Shown one piece after another: positions 36,244-48,560 of a stretch of 64,000 bases of DNA. This stretch comes from Choristoneura fumiferana (lineage: Eukaryota; Arthropoda; Insecta; Lepidoptera; Tortricidae). Location of the stretch: NCBI RefSeq assembly GCF_025370935.1, contig NC_133472.1, positions 31,891,787 to 31,955,786 on the forward strand. The letters are read 5' to 3'. Positions within the stretch are counted from its first letter, which is position 1; every line of letters begins with the position of its first letter. The position numbers were made by a program, and so were the translations under genes. Below the pieces are notes generated by a model. It did no database searches, was not told where the DNA came from, and saw nothing but the letters and a program-made list of their open reading frames with translations.

Positions 36244-36530
36244 AAATCGAAAAATCATTAGAGCAATCGTTCGTGAGCGTACTTATTAGGCGAAATCCCG
36301 CTCAAAGTGCAATAAACTCGCTAAAGATTTGAAAATATCCCGACGATCAACAGTCGTAACTATATTGCGACATGATCTTGGCACTTCGATTGAAGGCCTA
36401 CGGAAAACAATAAAAATCACAGATTAACAGTTGCCCAGAAAAAAGCTTGAGTGAAAAAATGCAGGCACATGCTAGCTTGGCATGAGGGCGATGAAATTAT
36501 TTTTACAATGCATTAAGCGAGGAAAAAAAA
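36244..36530 (+). pseudogene. Degenerate mariner-like transposase, N-terminal and middle part
   Basis: Pieces in shifting frames read IPTIN-like helix-turn-helix remnants (KIARDLKISR-style spacing around 36310), then MLAWHEGDEIIFTMH at 36466-36513, the stretch that precedes the first catalytic Asp in mariner-like transposases of insects. The Asp of the expected F-S/T-DE is lost and stops interrupt the frame. This is a dead copy. Confidence 0.5.
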
Positions 36531-37489
36531 AGCGAGCCAGTGACTTTAACATCATTTATTTGCTATACTCCTTTTACTACAGTAGCGGGCAGTAGATATA
36601 CCTACCGACATACACAGAAACAAAAACGTTAACTCACTGGGAGTGTGCGAAGTACTAGGTGGGGGTGATGAAATCTATCGCAGCGCTCCTGGTGGCCAAA
36701 AGTAGAAATAGTTCTGGCTCTGTCATCTGTCATACTCATATGAATCTGTCATTAACAAAGCAATTTGTACAGACTTTAACTACCTAATTTTAGTAAGAGA
36801 TGTTTGTGTTATGATGCGAGCTAGAATTATTTAACACTGTCCCTGTTTTGTTCTTAATTCCGCTACATCTCGGACATCTCCAGCAACAATTTTCCTTATG
36901 AAACGGTTTGTGGTTGAAATTTTATATTGAGTGATACTCACAAAACCGGTCTTCAAAATGATACTCATTTTGATCTGAAAACGATATTTAATTTATTACT
37001 AGCGACATAAGAACAATTATATAATTTTACTATTATTCAAAGAAACCAATAAGATAGCTTTATCTTTTCGTTTTACAGTAATAGTACAACTAAACATGAA
37101 GTAAACAAACCCTGACATAACGAAAATAAAACACACTTTTTGAATAAATTTCACTTACCTCATTTAATTTTAATTACCAAAAATAAATTCACAACCATTT
37201 GTCCCCCCAAATCACGGTATCACAGTAATTTTGTATTATAAATTAATACGTTATAGGTTTGATTTTTGTCACAATGTCGCGATGAAATTTAAAACGTCAG
37301 AGCAGCAGAGCCATAAAAGTTGCGGACGCTAGGTGGCGTTGATGTCGTGCACAGAGTCAATACACTTTATTAAACCAACTTTCATAACAATCATTGACCC
37401 AGAGGATTAGAACAGCTACAGCTACTTATGATAGGTAAAGGAGACTTTGCTTTCGTATCGTGATTTAAAAAAAAAGTTGTCCGATGTAA
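36531..37489. other. No gene seen
   Basis: AT-rich; no supported exon or family. Confidence 0.4.
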
Positions 37490-37785
37490 ATAAAAGTAGA
37501 TTGTACACCAAGAGCATAAAACGAGCCTTTTATAGTGGATAGACACGTCGAGGGGAAAATGGGTTTAACGCTTGAGTTTTAGAGTTACAGGTGTACCTTT
37601 TATTTTTCTCCCATTATTAATATTTTGTTTTATTAATTTATTTTGTTTTATTTGATTAATTTTTAGTTTTAAACCAATTAAAAAATATTAAAAAAATATA
37701 TAAAAACTTTTTGTTTGCGGCTGCTAACACCTGATCGCCTTGGTCTTAGAGACAGACAGCTTTATGCACGAGAGCATAAAATGTA
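37490..37785 (+). mobile_element. Element family B, copy 3 (short)
   Basis: AGTAGATTGTACACCAAGAG to CACGAGAGCATAAAATGTAC with GTCGAGGGGAAAATGGG inside. About 100 bp shorter than copy 2. Confidence 0.75.
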
Positions 37786-38315
37786 CAACGGTTTCAAAGT
37801 GCGTCAGCTGTCATGGTATGGGGTTGCGATATCGCCCAAATTCAAGCTACCACTGCTGTTCATTGATCGGTGATTCAAAACATTTAAAGACGTTTATTCA
37901 GAACGTGACTGCAGGGCTACTACGAAACTCGAAACTCTCGAAGTTCGTGTCGTGCGGTCGCTCTGACTCTTATACTATTTAATACGAGAGCGAGAGCGAC
38001 AGTACCATATAAAAAAGAAAAAAAAAACAAATGAAAAAACATTTTTGACACAGGTGACACCTCTAAATTTACTTGCCTAAACAAAATTTTCCAGGCGGTA
38101 GGTACTTCCTTTCAAGAATCAGCAATATGTTTATTCAAACATTCAAACGGTGTTTTTTCGTATGTATACAAACTCCTCTATTAAAGTTTGTCGTATTTAT
38201 GTGGCTTCTTAATCTGAGTATTTATGAGTAAAATGCTAGTAAAATGACAACTTATAACAACAATAGTTTGTATACGACACTGAAAAACACCGGTTGAATA
38301 CAGATTTTTTACAAG
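37786..38315. other. No gene seen; partial foldback at 37915-38005
   Basis: GAAACTCGAAACTCTCGAAG and TTTAATACGAGAGCGAGAGC are one half of the foldback family at 25666-25800. Confidence 0.45.
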
Positions 38316-38460
38316 CTTTTTAGGGTTCCGTAGTCAACTAGGAACCCTTATAGTTTCGCCATATCAGTTTCTCTGTCTGTCTGTACGTCTGTCTGTCCGC
38401 GGCTAAGCTCAGAGACCGTTACTTCTAGAAAGCTGTAATTTGACAGTGGTGAAATAAAAA
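38316..38460 (+). repeat. Dispersed repeat A, 5' fragment
   Basis: GGGTTCCGTAGTCAACTAGG, (TGTC)n near 38370-38398, GGCTAAGCTCAGAGACCGTT, then divergence. Confidence 0.75.
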
Positions 38461-39237
38461 AAAGGAAAAAACCTTCATAGGTAGGGTAACTATACCCTAC
38501 CCCATAGGGTTGGGTAATTAATAAAATGCGAGACGACTTTGTGAGACATTTCTTGAATTTCTCGATTTCGTAATTTTATTTTTAATGAACGGATTCGTCT
38601 TATTGGGGTAACAAGTAATGTTTTTAAAACAGAAATTCAATTTAATGATAACTTTTGGTAGATATGTTTACATACAGACCTACGCAGTATTTATTTGTCA
38701 AAAAATCAATTTAGGTACTTTTATTTAAAGACTAAACCTACCATACCAACCCGGGTCATACGGGTACGGGGTAATATTTCTTCTTGTTGTTTACGTATAG
38801 ATCAATATATAATAGTTTGGATATTTCTGTACAAAATTCTGAACCTTAATTCATTAGAAACACTGTCTATTTAGTTGATGATAAGGCGTCAGAGCAGAGA
38901 CTAGTCGGTCAGGCCAGCAGTACGAGCGCTCAGTAAACTAAACACTTAAGTGTGCGTGCCTCAAGTTATTTGTTCTATTTTAATGTTAGTCGAACGCACC
39001 AACCTTGCTCTACATTCAAGATTACAATTATAATAAAAAGTACACACGAAATGCAGCCTTCTTGCCCTCAATCGACTCACATTTTCACTTTACAAGGAAA
39101 AATACGGTACGGTTAACACGCAAAAATAGCAGCTTAGTTAAATGCAAACTAAATATTGATTAAGAATGTGAATCTTTTTTTTATATATTTCAGGGTAGGG
39201 TGGAACTTTTTACATCAGTTGCGCCATATCAAGGTAC
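38461..39237. other. No supported gene; promoter-like stretch near 38900-39100
   Basis: A GC-richer segment has TCAGT (arthropod initiator type) at about 38929 and, downstream, ACGAAATGCAG opening a 21-codon frame (MQPSCPQSTHIFTLQGKIRY). No convincing donor follows. I regard this as a weak candidate for a transcription start. Confidence 0.15.
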
Positions 39238-40036
39238 TTTTTAGGGTTCCGGAGCCAAAATAGCAAAAGCGGAACCCTTTTCTAGTTTCGCCATGTCTGT
39301 CTGTCTGTTTGTCTGTCCGTCCGTCCGCGGCTTTGCTCAGGGTCTATCAATGCTAGAAAGCTGTAATTTTGCACGGATAGGTATATACCTATGTAAACTA
39401 TGCCGACAAAATGGTACAATGAAAAACTATAATTTTTAGGTTACCTCCCATAGACGTAAAGTGGGGGTGATTTTTTTTCCCATCCAACCCTACAGTGTGG
39501 GGTATCGTTAACCATTAGGGGTTTGCTATGACGATTATTCGATTCAGCGATTTGTTTGCGAAATATTCAACTTTAAAGTGCTAATTTTCATTAAAATCGA
39601 GCTCCCCCCCCTCTAAAATCTCAACCGGGGAGTGGAAAAGTCTGAAAAAAATCAGAATGGTAGTAAGTATATCAAACTTTCAAGGAAAACTATAACGGCT
39701 AAGTTTGCTTGAAAATTATTAGTACTTTAAGAGTAATTTTAAAGTGCAAATTTTCATAAAAATCGGGCGTCCCCCTCCCTCTAAAATCTAAACCGGTGGG
39801 TGGAAAAATTTGAAAAAATTCAGGATGGTAGTAAGTATATCAAACTTTCAAGGAAAACTATAACAGTTAATTTTTCTTGAGAATTATTAATAGTTTAAGA
39901 GTAAATAACAGCCTTAGGTATAAAATATACCTAAACAATGGAAGATTCCGTATAAAATACGAAATATTACTTAATTTTTTCGTAATGGCTACGGAACCCT
40001 ATTTCGGGCGTGTCCGACACGCTTTTGGCCGGTTTT
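39238..40036 (+). repeat. Dispersed repeat A, complete copy with internal duplication
   Basis: From TAGGGTTCCGGAGCCAAAAT to GTGTCCGACACGCTTTTGGC. The segment from the poly-C tract through AACTATAACGGCTAAG occurs twice (about 39565-39735 and 39735-39905), about 170 bp apart, unlike the other copies. Confidence 0.85.
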
Positions 40037-40079
40037 TTTAGTAGAACGCCATGTACTCCAGGCCAATGATAAAAGACGT

Positions 40080-40745
40080 AAAACCGGCCAAGAGCGTGTC
40101 GGGCACGCCCAAGATAGCGTTCCGTACGAAATTACGAAAAAAAAACAAGTAATATTATGTGCGTTATAACACATTTAAAACACTTACTACAGTCTTAAAA
40201 TCTATTGTCAGAAAAAGAGCGTATCTCCACGGCACTTCAGTTCTTTTGTTGAGAAGCGCACTTTTCGGCAATAACTCAAAAACGGTATATCCGATCATGT
40301 CATTGTTGAAACCAATATTCGTTGTAAGTATTTATTAAGCGTTACCTTTCCATATTTTTTGGACAAACGGTTTACAAGATAGAGGGGGGGGGACACAATT
40401 TTTGCTAATTTGGGAGCGATTATTTCCGGAAATATTCACTTAATCAAAAAATGTTTGAGAAACCTTACTATCTTTTCAAAAGAGTTGTCGAACTGTGCCA
40501 CACGTTGATGCGAGTTAAAAAAAAATTTCAATTTCTGTTACCTACGTGTATGGAGTGCCCCCCCTATAATTTTTTTTATATTGTAATTTAACTACAAAAC
40601 TAAATAGTGGCTTTGACAAGACATCTGTACTCCAAATTTCATTGATATATACGTCTTGTAGTTTCGAGTAAAATGCCTGTGACATACGGACGGACGGACA
40701 GACAGACAGACAGACATGTTTTAAAACATCATTAAAATTGCAAAC
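40080..40745 (-). repeat. Relative of dispersed repeat A
   Basis: Begins AACCGGCCAAGAGCGTGTCG, has a G-run at 40384-40391, CGGACAGACAGACAGACAGA near 40693-40712, but the body differs from family A. A second lineage sharing the ends. Confidence 0.5.
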
Positions 40746-40899
40746 TTAAAAGGTAAATAAATATTCAAACGAAATAGCTAGTCGTTGCTAGGCGACTCGG
40801 TCGCCTTAGCAACGGCTAATAACGCCTAGCAACCAAAAAACGCTGAATAAAACACGTTTCTTGTATGACGACCCCCTTTAATTTGTATTTTTATTTTAT

Positions 40900-41115
40900 T
40901 TTATTTGTTTGTTTTTGTTTTGGTTTTGTTTTGTTTTTTTTTATTTGTTGTTATAGCGGCCACAGTAATACATAATCTGTGAAAATTTCAAGTGTCTAAC
41001 TTTTACGGCTTAAGAGATAGAGCCCTGTGACAGACGGACAGACAGACAAACAGGCAGACAGCGGAGTCTCAGTAATAGGGTCCCGTTGGCACCCTTTGAG
41101 TAAGGAACCCTAAAA
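40900..41115 (+). repeat. Dispersed repeat D, 3' part
   Basis: GTTGTTATAGCGGCCACAGT, then GACAGACGGACAGACAGAC and ATAGGGTCCCGTTGGCACCC, ending AAGGAACCCTAAAAAA. Confidence 0.75.
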
Positions 41116-43970
41116 AAAGTAGTGTTGCGATCCAAGTCGGTGTTTGTTTGACGAACATAAAAGCACACGAGCCTGCTATTTTTAGTGAGTAATATTTATG
41201 TGATATCCGGATACTCGAAATCGTTGAAAAAAAGTCTGCACCTCCTTCCTAAGAAGCGTCATAAGATTCAGGTGCAAAGTAATTCCAATCGAGTGTAGTC
41301 GCTACCCCTCCTTTCAGGGGTTGAATTTTTATAGCCTATTTATTAGTAAAGTTTGCATTCAAATCCAATCAGCGGTTCTCACGTGATGTGCGGTCAAATA
41401 AACAACAAACAGATAAACAGACAAACAGAAAAAAAATCTAAAAACTGTTGGAACGTGTTCTGTTACCGTTTCTAAGTATCCCCAGGCAACTTTTCAGAGG
41501 AAGTAAATACATAGAGAGGCCCCATTCTACTATAGATACATTTTGTTATGCAAATATGTGTAAAATCGATGTAGAAATAAAAAAACACGTATTATCTCTT
41601 TCTTTCTAAGATGTGTCGACCTATGAAAACAAAGACGGCATGACATTTATTTAATTTATACTCGCCAATGGTTTGTCATTACGAGCAAGTGACGTTGCAT
41701 CGTGCCATCCGCCATCTTACGTGACAGAGGCTATGCGGTATATGATCTGTCAAGTAAACTAATACTACCTACGGAGTTTTTGGTGATTTTCAGTGTTATA
41801 GAACTAATTTTAAATTTGGTTTCGTGTTGTGGACATCAAGTGATGCAAACGCAATATGACTTTGTTCCGTTCAAATCAACCGTTTTTGACTCTTTATAGG
41901 TTAGTTGCCGTTATTCCCTCAAATAATGCCATTTCATGGTAATATTTACATAACGATAATTAATTTTCTTAAGCTTTTATCATTTCCATCAAAGATATGC
42001 AGATTTTTCACCATTTAACGTTGTATTTTGGGTTCCATTGAATTTGGTAAAATTGACAATGTTCTTTAGTGTTGTGCTGAATGTCGACATAAGTAGAACT
42101 GAAAAAAAAAACTGTACATTTCGTCCATGGTTTCTGACTGATGGCTGTTCTAATTTTACATATTCTCTGAAAATTATGTAATATGGCGGAAGTAGTCGAA
42201 CTACGCAGCGCAGGTAATAAATCCACGGCATAAGAAACTGGACATCTGTTTGTTGCATTATGAAGAGTCGCAGTTGAACAGAGCTTTAGACGTTATCCGA
42301 TTCGCTATATTCGATATTTGTAACATGAGATAGTTGATGATTTATGTAAATTTAAAAAAATCTTGTATTATTTTCATTGTTTTACAAATAAAGGGCATTT
42401 AAAACGTTGTTGCTTAATTTAGTCATCACAAGGTAAGTAATCACGCGCTACTTAATTCGTGCAAGTCTCTGAAAAAAGCCTAGCTCTATTTTGCACGTTC
42501 GGTTAGGTACATGTTTTTTTCACTTGTACTTATCGTATTAGTTATCAAAAGCCTTAATGTGGTTTAAACTATCGTATAGGATTTTTTTAACACCATATTT
42601 ATATTTTTGGCAGGTGATTTTCACTCGCTATAAATATTTTTCTTGTGATTATTGTGACCATACTAATAAATGCTTTATTGGCTGTTATTTTTTCTAAACT
42701 CCTGTTAATAGACATTGCAAAAGTAATTAATAAACCTCATCTTTTTTCGATTTTTTTTTCCAATAAATAGTTGCACATATTTTTTCTTGTCATCAATATT
42801 TCAGTAACTACTGATTTCGAGATACATCTACCCCTTATGATTTCTAAACGAATGTTATATTACCAGTCTTCTTGTACCTATATGCAGTTTACGTAATTAT
42901 GAACAAAGTGAATTTCAAACTAGTTTTTCCAAAAAGAAACACAAAAGTCAAAAAGAAACTCAAAGTATTAGCCGCTAATAATTCGGATATCGATATCAAA
43001 TATTTTGGTTTCGAAATCGATAGCACAACCCTTGAGCGCCATTTTATGCGACATGTTTAGGTATGCACGCGTATTTTGTAGGTATTTCCGGTCCATAGGT
43101 ATAGGTCTATGCTTTTTTAGAATATCTTCTATGTACAGACTTTCGACCCTCTTCAGCTTTATTATAGGTATGTATAGAAGAAGAAGGACTTTGGTTATTT
43201 TCTTAAATATCTAATTAAACCAGTAGGTAATTTATTATTTAAGCTATTTGCTTGAACAATACACTCTATAGTAGTTAGAGGGTTTAGTCAGTTTTTGGAG
43301 AACAATTTCTCGCAATAGGTTTTGATTGGACACTTAAAACATACATAAGTGTCTGTTATTTTAGACTACTGTCTAACATATTATACATAATATATTACAT
43401 CAGTCTGACAGTTGGTTTATTTTCCTTGTAAGTCGTATTTAAGTTTTTTGTGGTAATACCGTGACAGTTAAGACGATAGTGAATATTTTAAATGTACATG
43501 TAAGTACTTATATTTTCTGTTGCTTGATAACGAGTTTGGCAACGAGAGCATGACATGTAAAAGCAAGGCAACTCGACATAAGATACTTATTCTCTGAGGC
43601 AAGGATTGACGGGAAACTCTATCCCATTGCAGCAAGAAACAATGATGATCTAAGCTAAGTAATGAAACTAACGCTAGGAGAACAAAAGATAATACATACG
43701 TCAGTCCCCTATAACAAGTATGACGTGGATAAGTAATTTTTGCAGAGGTTAGGTACAAAAGTATGAACTGAAAGTGAAAGTAGAATGGCTTCAGATACAG
43801 TATACTCGTACTAGCCTATTCAAAATGTTTGTTGTACTCGTATGGTGCCTAAAAGTAATGGTCATAATTTGTGTCCAAGGTCAAACTTCAACTGTACCTA
43901 TTCCTTGACTTGCTAGTATTTATTTACTTGCTATTTTGCCGTGGCCCTACGCCATCGTGAAAGTGGTAAG
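41116..43970. other. No gene seen; one partial dispersed repeat at 41270-41440
   Basis: AATCCAATCAGCGGTTCTCA, followed by GTGATG and an (ACAA/ACAG)n stretch at 41396-41428, looks like a degenerate dispersed repeat end. Frames at 41702-41899, 41989-42258 and 42872-43214 show no motif. Confidence 0.35.
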
Positions 43971-45152
43971 TAAGGTCACCTGAGGTAAAAGCGACTATGG
44001 GGTTATTGCGTTTATTTGAGATATATTTTAAACAGCGTGAGTTACAACAGCTTCTGCCATTTAGTAATAGACACTTGAACTACTTGGAGAACAACCCGTA
44101 ACATAGAGGGCGTCTCGGTGAATCGTTTTCAAGATGTCGGCAATTTTAAAATTTGGTACCACACCAGAGTTTAGCATTGCTCGAGTTAGTGAACAAAATC
44201 CATTAACATCCTCATTTTTTTTAAGGTTTTGGTGTTTATTTTATATTAAACATGATGAGTATTAGTTGTTTCACATGTCTGGATTTTAATTTTCATTAAA
44301 AATGCTATATTTTTAGAATTATTTCCATTTAAAATCTTTGCAAGTTATTTATGAAACTTTGCTAAATGCGTCAGTATCTTTTATGCGTCTATGCAACGCA
44401 TTAACCCCAATGTCAGTGGTCAATAACCGTTTTGTTTATAATGTAGTTTTAACAATTTTAACACATTTTTCATGTTAAGTAAGTATATTATTTTACCTGT
44501 AGAATGTTTCACTGACTATCGTCTAAATAATGTCACTTAATTAAACTTTTCATCTCACTCTTTTCAATCGTAAAATCTTCTAGTTCAATCGGCCAAATCG
44601 TAGATTATTTTTAAATAAAAAATAAAACTGCCTTAAAAACACACACAGGAACTAAAAAGCAAAAAAAATATATAAAATAATAATTGAATCGGCTCAAAAA
44701 CCGACTAACTGAGAACCTCCTCTTTTTTTTAAGTAGGTTAAAAAATGTTTGAAGACGCATTTTCCCTAATTATACTATTTTTGGTCTCAGCTGATTATTC
44801 GCGGTTTGTGGTTCTTGTATTAATAATATCTTCTAGATTATTATATTGCGAACACGTGCCATGAAGTTTTGAGGCTAAAATCCCAAACGTTAGACAATTA
44901 TTTAAAAAAGATGCATTTTCCCAAATTGAGGTAAAAGCGTCTAAAATCCCGTTTTTTTTTAAATGCTTGTATATCTTTTAATTGTCGTGCAGCAAAAAAT
45001 TAACTTCAGAAATTTTAATGGTAAAGAGTTGTATAAAGCACAGAACGCAAGAGTGTTTCAATATACTTAAAACATACCTACTTCATAATTTGAGATAAAA
45101 AAAAAAACAAAAAACACAAAAAAACAGTGACGCCTTTACTCAGGTGACCTTA
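43971..45152. mobile_element. TIR element, 1.18 kb, TAAGGTCACCTGAG ends
   Basis: Terminal inverted repeats of 22-23 bp: TAAGGTCACCTGAGGTAAAA at 43971 and, on the complement at 45152, TAAGGTCACCTGAGTAAAGG. The inner part of the TIR recurs at 44928-44942 (GAGGTAAAAGCGTCT). No transposase frame; AT-rich interior, which includes a short reverse piece of repeat G near 44695-44725. Probably a non-autonomous DNA transposon of unknown class. Confidence 0.65.
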
Positions 45153-45326
45153 TCAGTTTTTTATGCCGCAGAATATTGTGATTCTATTGTGATTAGATTA
45201 CTTTCCACTAGAAATGTGCTGGGTCACTAAGGAAATGTATGTATCCAATAATAGAGAATATGCAAGAATTTTGTTTATTTTTTTCAAGTTATTTTTATTA
45301 CCAAACCAAGCTTTAATACATAGTAG

Positions 45327-45501
45327 GTACCATCAGCCAAATATGTGGTCTACCACCCTAAAGTTGATAATCGTTTGCATGTCATAAAACAATAATGCCA
45401 ATTAGACGTGTCTGTCAACTTGAAAGTTCGACTTTAGCGACATATTCATTTGATAGGAACTTGTTTAAAAATTGATAGACCATTTATTTGGCTGATGGTA
45501 C
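45327..45501. mobile_element. MITE E, copy 4 (inverted)
   Basis: 175 bp copy in the opposite orientation to copies 1-3, shown by ACTTTAGCGACATATTCATT in place of its complement. Both ends intact. Confidence 0.9.
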
Positions 45502-46988
45502 ATTACTGCAGAGGCCGGGAAAGAGACTTGCAGGCCGAGTAGGATAGGTATACGAGACTGACAATTCTTTTACGCCGAGGCTTGTAGTGTAGAGTGCTTT
45601 TCTCAAACATGCACTGAAATAAATAAAAACTACTTCCTAGAAATCAATTACTTATTCTTCCTAGAAATTAATTATTCGTATGACAACTAAAATTGTACTA
45701 GACTTAAATTATACCTAAGTGTTTATTTCATTTTAAGTAACATGGATTTTTAAAACGTTAAACTAAATCAAATTGCTAAAAAACATGTAGAAAACGTTTG
45801 AAATGACAATGACACTTAAGTACTTGTCAATAAAAAAAGGACAATGACACCTGTCAATTTTCCCGCCAAAGCTTTTTTTTTTGCAGTCTGCTGTTCGAAA
45901 TGTCGCTTTATGGGCCATTACACACGCATTGTAGCCCATTTAATTTAATCAGCTACCTACATTAATACTTTATTATATAAATTAAATTGTAATTTGACGT
46001 AAAACATGTCGGCAATATTTATATATTTACATATAGAATATTCATAGTCCAGTGAATTTATTCAGTAACTAAGAAATGAACCATAGAAATTCTGATTCTT
46101 AATTTCAGGTCTCGTGTCATCGCTATTTGATCAATCGTGGATCGATCCACGATCGTGGATATATTATATTTGACATTTTGCATTGAAACAAATGACTGTC
46201 GTCTTGCAGGTCTAGGCCTGCAATGGTATATTTTGAAGCCTATTTTAAGGAACACAACATAAACATTACATTGCATGTTAGAGAAAAAGATTTTTTTAAA
46301 TATAAGTATTAAATAAACACGAAGCGAAGATTAGACGTTTTGACAGAGAGATGCAACATAAATTTTGACGTCATAATATGCTACGACGGCGACGGCCATA
46401 GAAATCTCATACTAAATTTCATTTTTCTAGAAAGAGAGATGGTAAGTATGCAAACTAATCTTGCTTATTTTCAAACAGGTATTGTTATTTTTTACGTCAA
46501 TGATTTAAGAGAAAATTTGTGATCCAGCATTTCCCTATTATGTTGCACGAGTGTTAAGCTAAACTATGAAAATAAACGCTAATCCTAAAGCCCATGACGA
46601 AACATGTGGGATTATAATCAGAAAGAGCAAAGTTGCAATTAGTTTAGATAACCTTTGCTTCTACCAATATAAAGTTCATTGCAAACTGTGAATACCTACG
46701 TACTCTAGAAAGAAAACGGTTTCTCTCGTCAATGTAGACAAGTTTTGTAAACTTGAACGCAGGTAACGCAACAAAAGGGCAAACTTTTCTTGGCTGAGTG
46801 ACGAGAGATGACACAACGAATTGTAGGTAACTGTGTAAGTGTGTAAAGGGAGTGCCGCATGCCGTGGAGACCAAAAGCTCTGCGAGTTTATTACCATTTT
46901 TTATGTAGTAAGTTACTCAGTTACGTAAACACCGACTGTAATTTCGACATGACTGTTGCCACTTTTCACACTTTCCAGTTTCAGCTTA
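45502..46988. other. No gene seen; short palindrome GTGGATCGATCCAC at 46137-46150
   Basis: The palindrome is perfect and followed by a partial repeat (GATCGTGGAT). The rest is unassigned AT-rich sequence. Confidence 0.4.
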
Positions 46989-47181
46989 ATGAGGGTTATC
47001 ACAGAGGCGAAATATCGCTAGATGGCGTTAGTATCGTGAGGTCGATTTGATGTTTGACGTTTGCTTGCGATTGGCTCATTTAGTTTTTTAACTAATCATG
47101 AGTAGGTAAACGTCAAACGTCAAACGGACCTCTCGTTACTAACGCCATCTAGCGATATTTCGCCTCTGTGAAAACCATCAT
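46989..47181. mobile_element. Foldback MITE, complete (GAGGCGAAATATCGCTAGAT arms)
   Basis: Arms ATGAGGGTTATCACAGAGGC, GAAATATCGCTAGATGGCG on the left and the complement on the right, with CGTCAAAC motifs near the centre. One end is shared with 36071-36140. Confidence 0.8.
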
Positions 47182-47342
47182 TCGTTTTATACATAATAAT
47201 ATTATCAAACACATTTTTTTTTTTCAGGAAAGAGCGAGCGCACCTGTTAACCTGTTAAAGGTGTCTTTATCTTCTGATCTGACAAGACTTGCCCTGCTTT
47301 CGCAAAAAAGAGTTTTTTGTTGGATGTAACGTTTTCAACATT

Positions 47343-47485
47343 TAGGGGTTGTTCACCATTTATTGATTAGTGTTAACTGACTGTTAAATGTGATGCCGCC
47401 TCCGTCTATTCGAACAAAAAAAATAGAGACGGCATTACATTTAACCGTCAGTTAACACTAATCAATGGATGGTGAAACAGGCCTT
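47343..47485. mobile_element. Foldback MITE (GATTAGTGTTAACTGAC arms)
   Basis: Arms of about 60 bp, TTGATTAGTGTTAACTGAC with its complement at the right, flank a loop of about 25 bp (CCTCCGTCTATTCGAAC). Confidence 0.85.
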
Positions 47486-47831
47486 TAATGTAATGCCATG
47501 CTACATATGTACATCATGCATGACATGACAATTAAAGCAATTAGGTAAGAGTTTTGTACCTAGTTAGTTTTTGTTTAAAGTGTTTCTAGGTTTTTTTTCT
47601 AGGTCTAGCCAGAGTTTAAAATCTCACTCCTTCAACGTTTTAATGATTTATGGTGATGAATGAAGTGTAGGAATTTTTTTAAATACAAATGTGTACCTAA
47701 TAATGGTCACTTGTGCAAAATTGCTAGATTGTTGATGCTTTATCTCTACCTTCTCTGGTAGAGAAGAGACTCTGAAACTGCTGCTCAGAAGGCTCTACCT
47801 ATGTCATTGTTCGTATTATTATCACGTGTAT

Positions 47832-48119
47832 TAGCAGGTGGTAGGACCTTGTGCAAGGTCCGCCCGGATTGCTACCACCATCTTGCTCGCTAATCCTGCC
47901 GTGAAGCAGCAGTGCTTGCACTGTTGTGTTTCGGCGTGGAGAGTAAGACAGCCGGTGAAATTACTGGCACGTGAGGTATCCCATCTAAGGCCTCTAGGTT
48001 GGCAACGCGTCTGCAATACCCCTGGTGTTGCAGATGTTTATGGGCGGTGGTGATCTCATACCATCAGGAGACCCATTTGCTCGTTTGCCATCCAGTCAAA
48101 TAAAAAAAAAAAAAAAAAA
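47832..48119 (+). mobile_element. Non-LTR retroelement 3' end with poly-A tail
   Basis: GGACCTTGTGCAAGGTCCGC, CCGGATTGCTACCACC, GGGCGGTGGTGATCTCATAC and CAGGAGACCCATTTGCTCGT are consecutive landmarks of a lepidopteran LINE/SINE 3' region as I remember it. An A-run ends it at 48101-48119. No intact frame. GC content is much higher than the flanks. Confidence 0.7.
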
Positions 48120-48179
48120 CGTAGTTTTTAGGCATTGACTGTAAGTACAAAGTTTTATATTTAATTAAATACTTCCTTC

Positions 48180-48560
48180 TAATATTATAAATGTGAAAGT
48201 TTGTGAGTGAGTGAGTGAGTTTGTGAGTGAGTATGCTTGTTACTTCTTCACGCTGAAACGGGAAAATTTGGAAAAAGTTAGTTTATAACACGGATTAAAA
48301 CATAGGATAATTTTTATCTCGATATTCCTACGGGATAGGGATAAAATCTCGAAATAACAACCGCGGGGCTTAAGAGTCATGAAATTTGGTATGTAGGTGG
48401 CTGGCCGTCTGGAATAACACATAGGCTACCTACTTTTTATCCCGATATTCCCACGGGATAGGGAATAAATCTCGAAATAACAACCGCGGGGCTTAGAGTC
48501 ATGAAATTTGGTATGTAGATAGCTGGACATCTGGAATAACACATAGGCTACTTTTTATCG
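48180..48560 (+). repeat. Helitron-like repeat with two tandem 120-125 bp units
   Basis: Starts AATATTATAAATGTGAAAGT with GTGAGTGA repeats, then two copies of TCTCGAAATAACAACCGCGG, then GGGCTTA(A)GAGTCATGA, about 125 bp apart. The right end is missing the usual CTAG terminus. Confidence 0.7.

Noticed and set aside
47832..48053. Protein-coding gene from the overlapping 61 and 71 aa frames
   Set aside because: The sequence is a retroelement 3' region ending in a poly-A tract.
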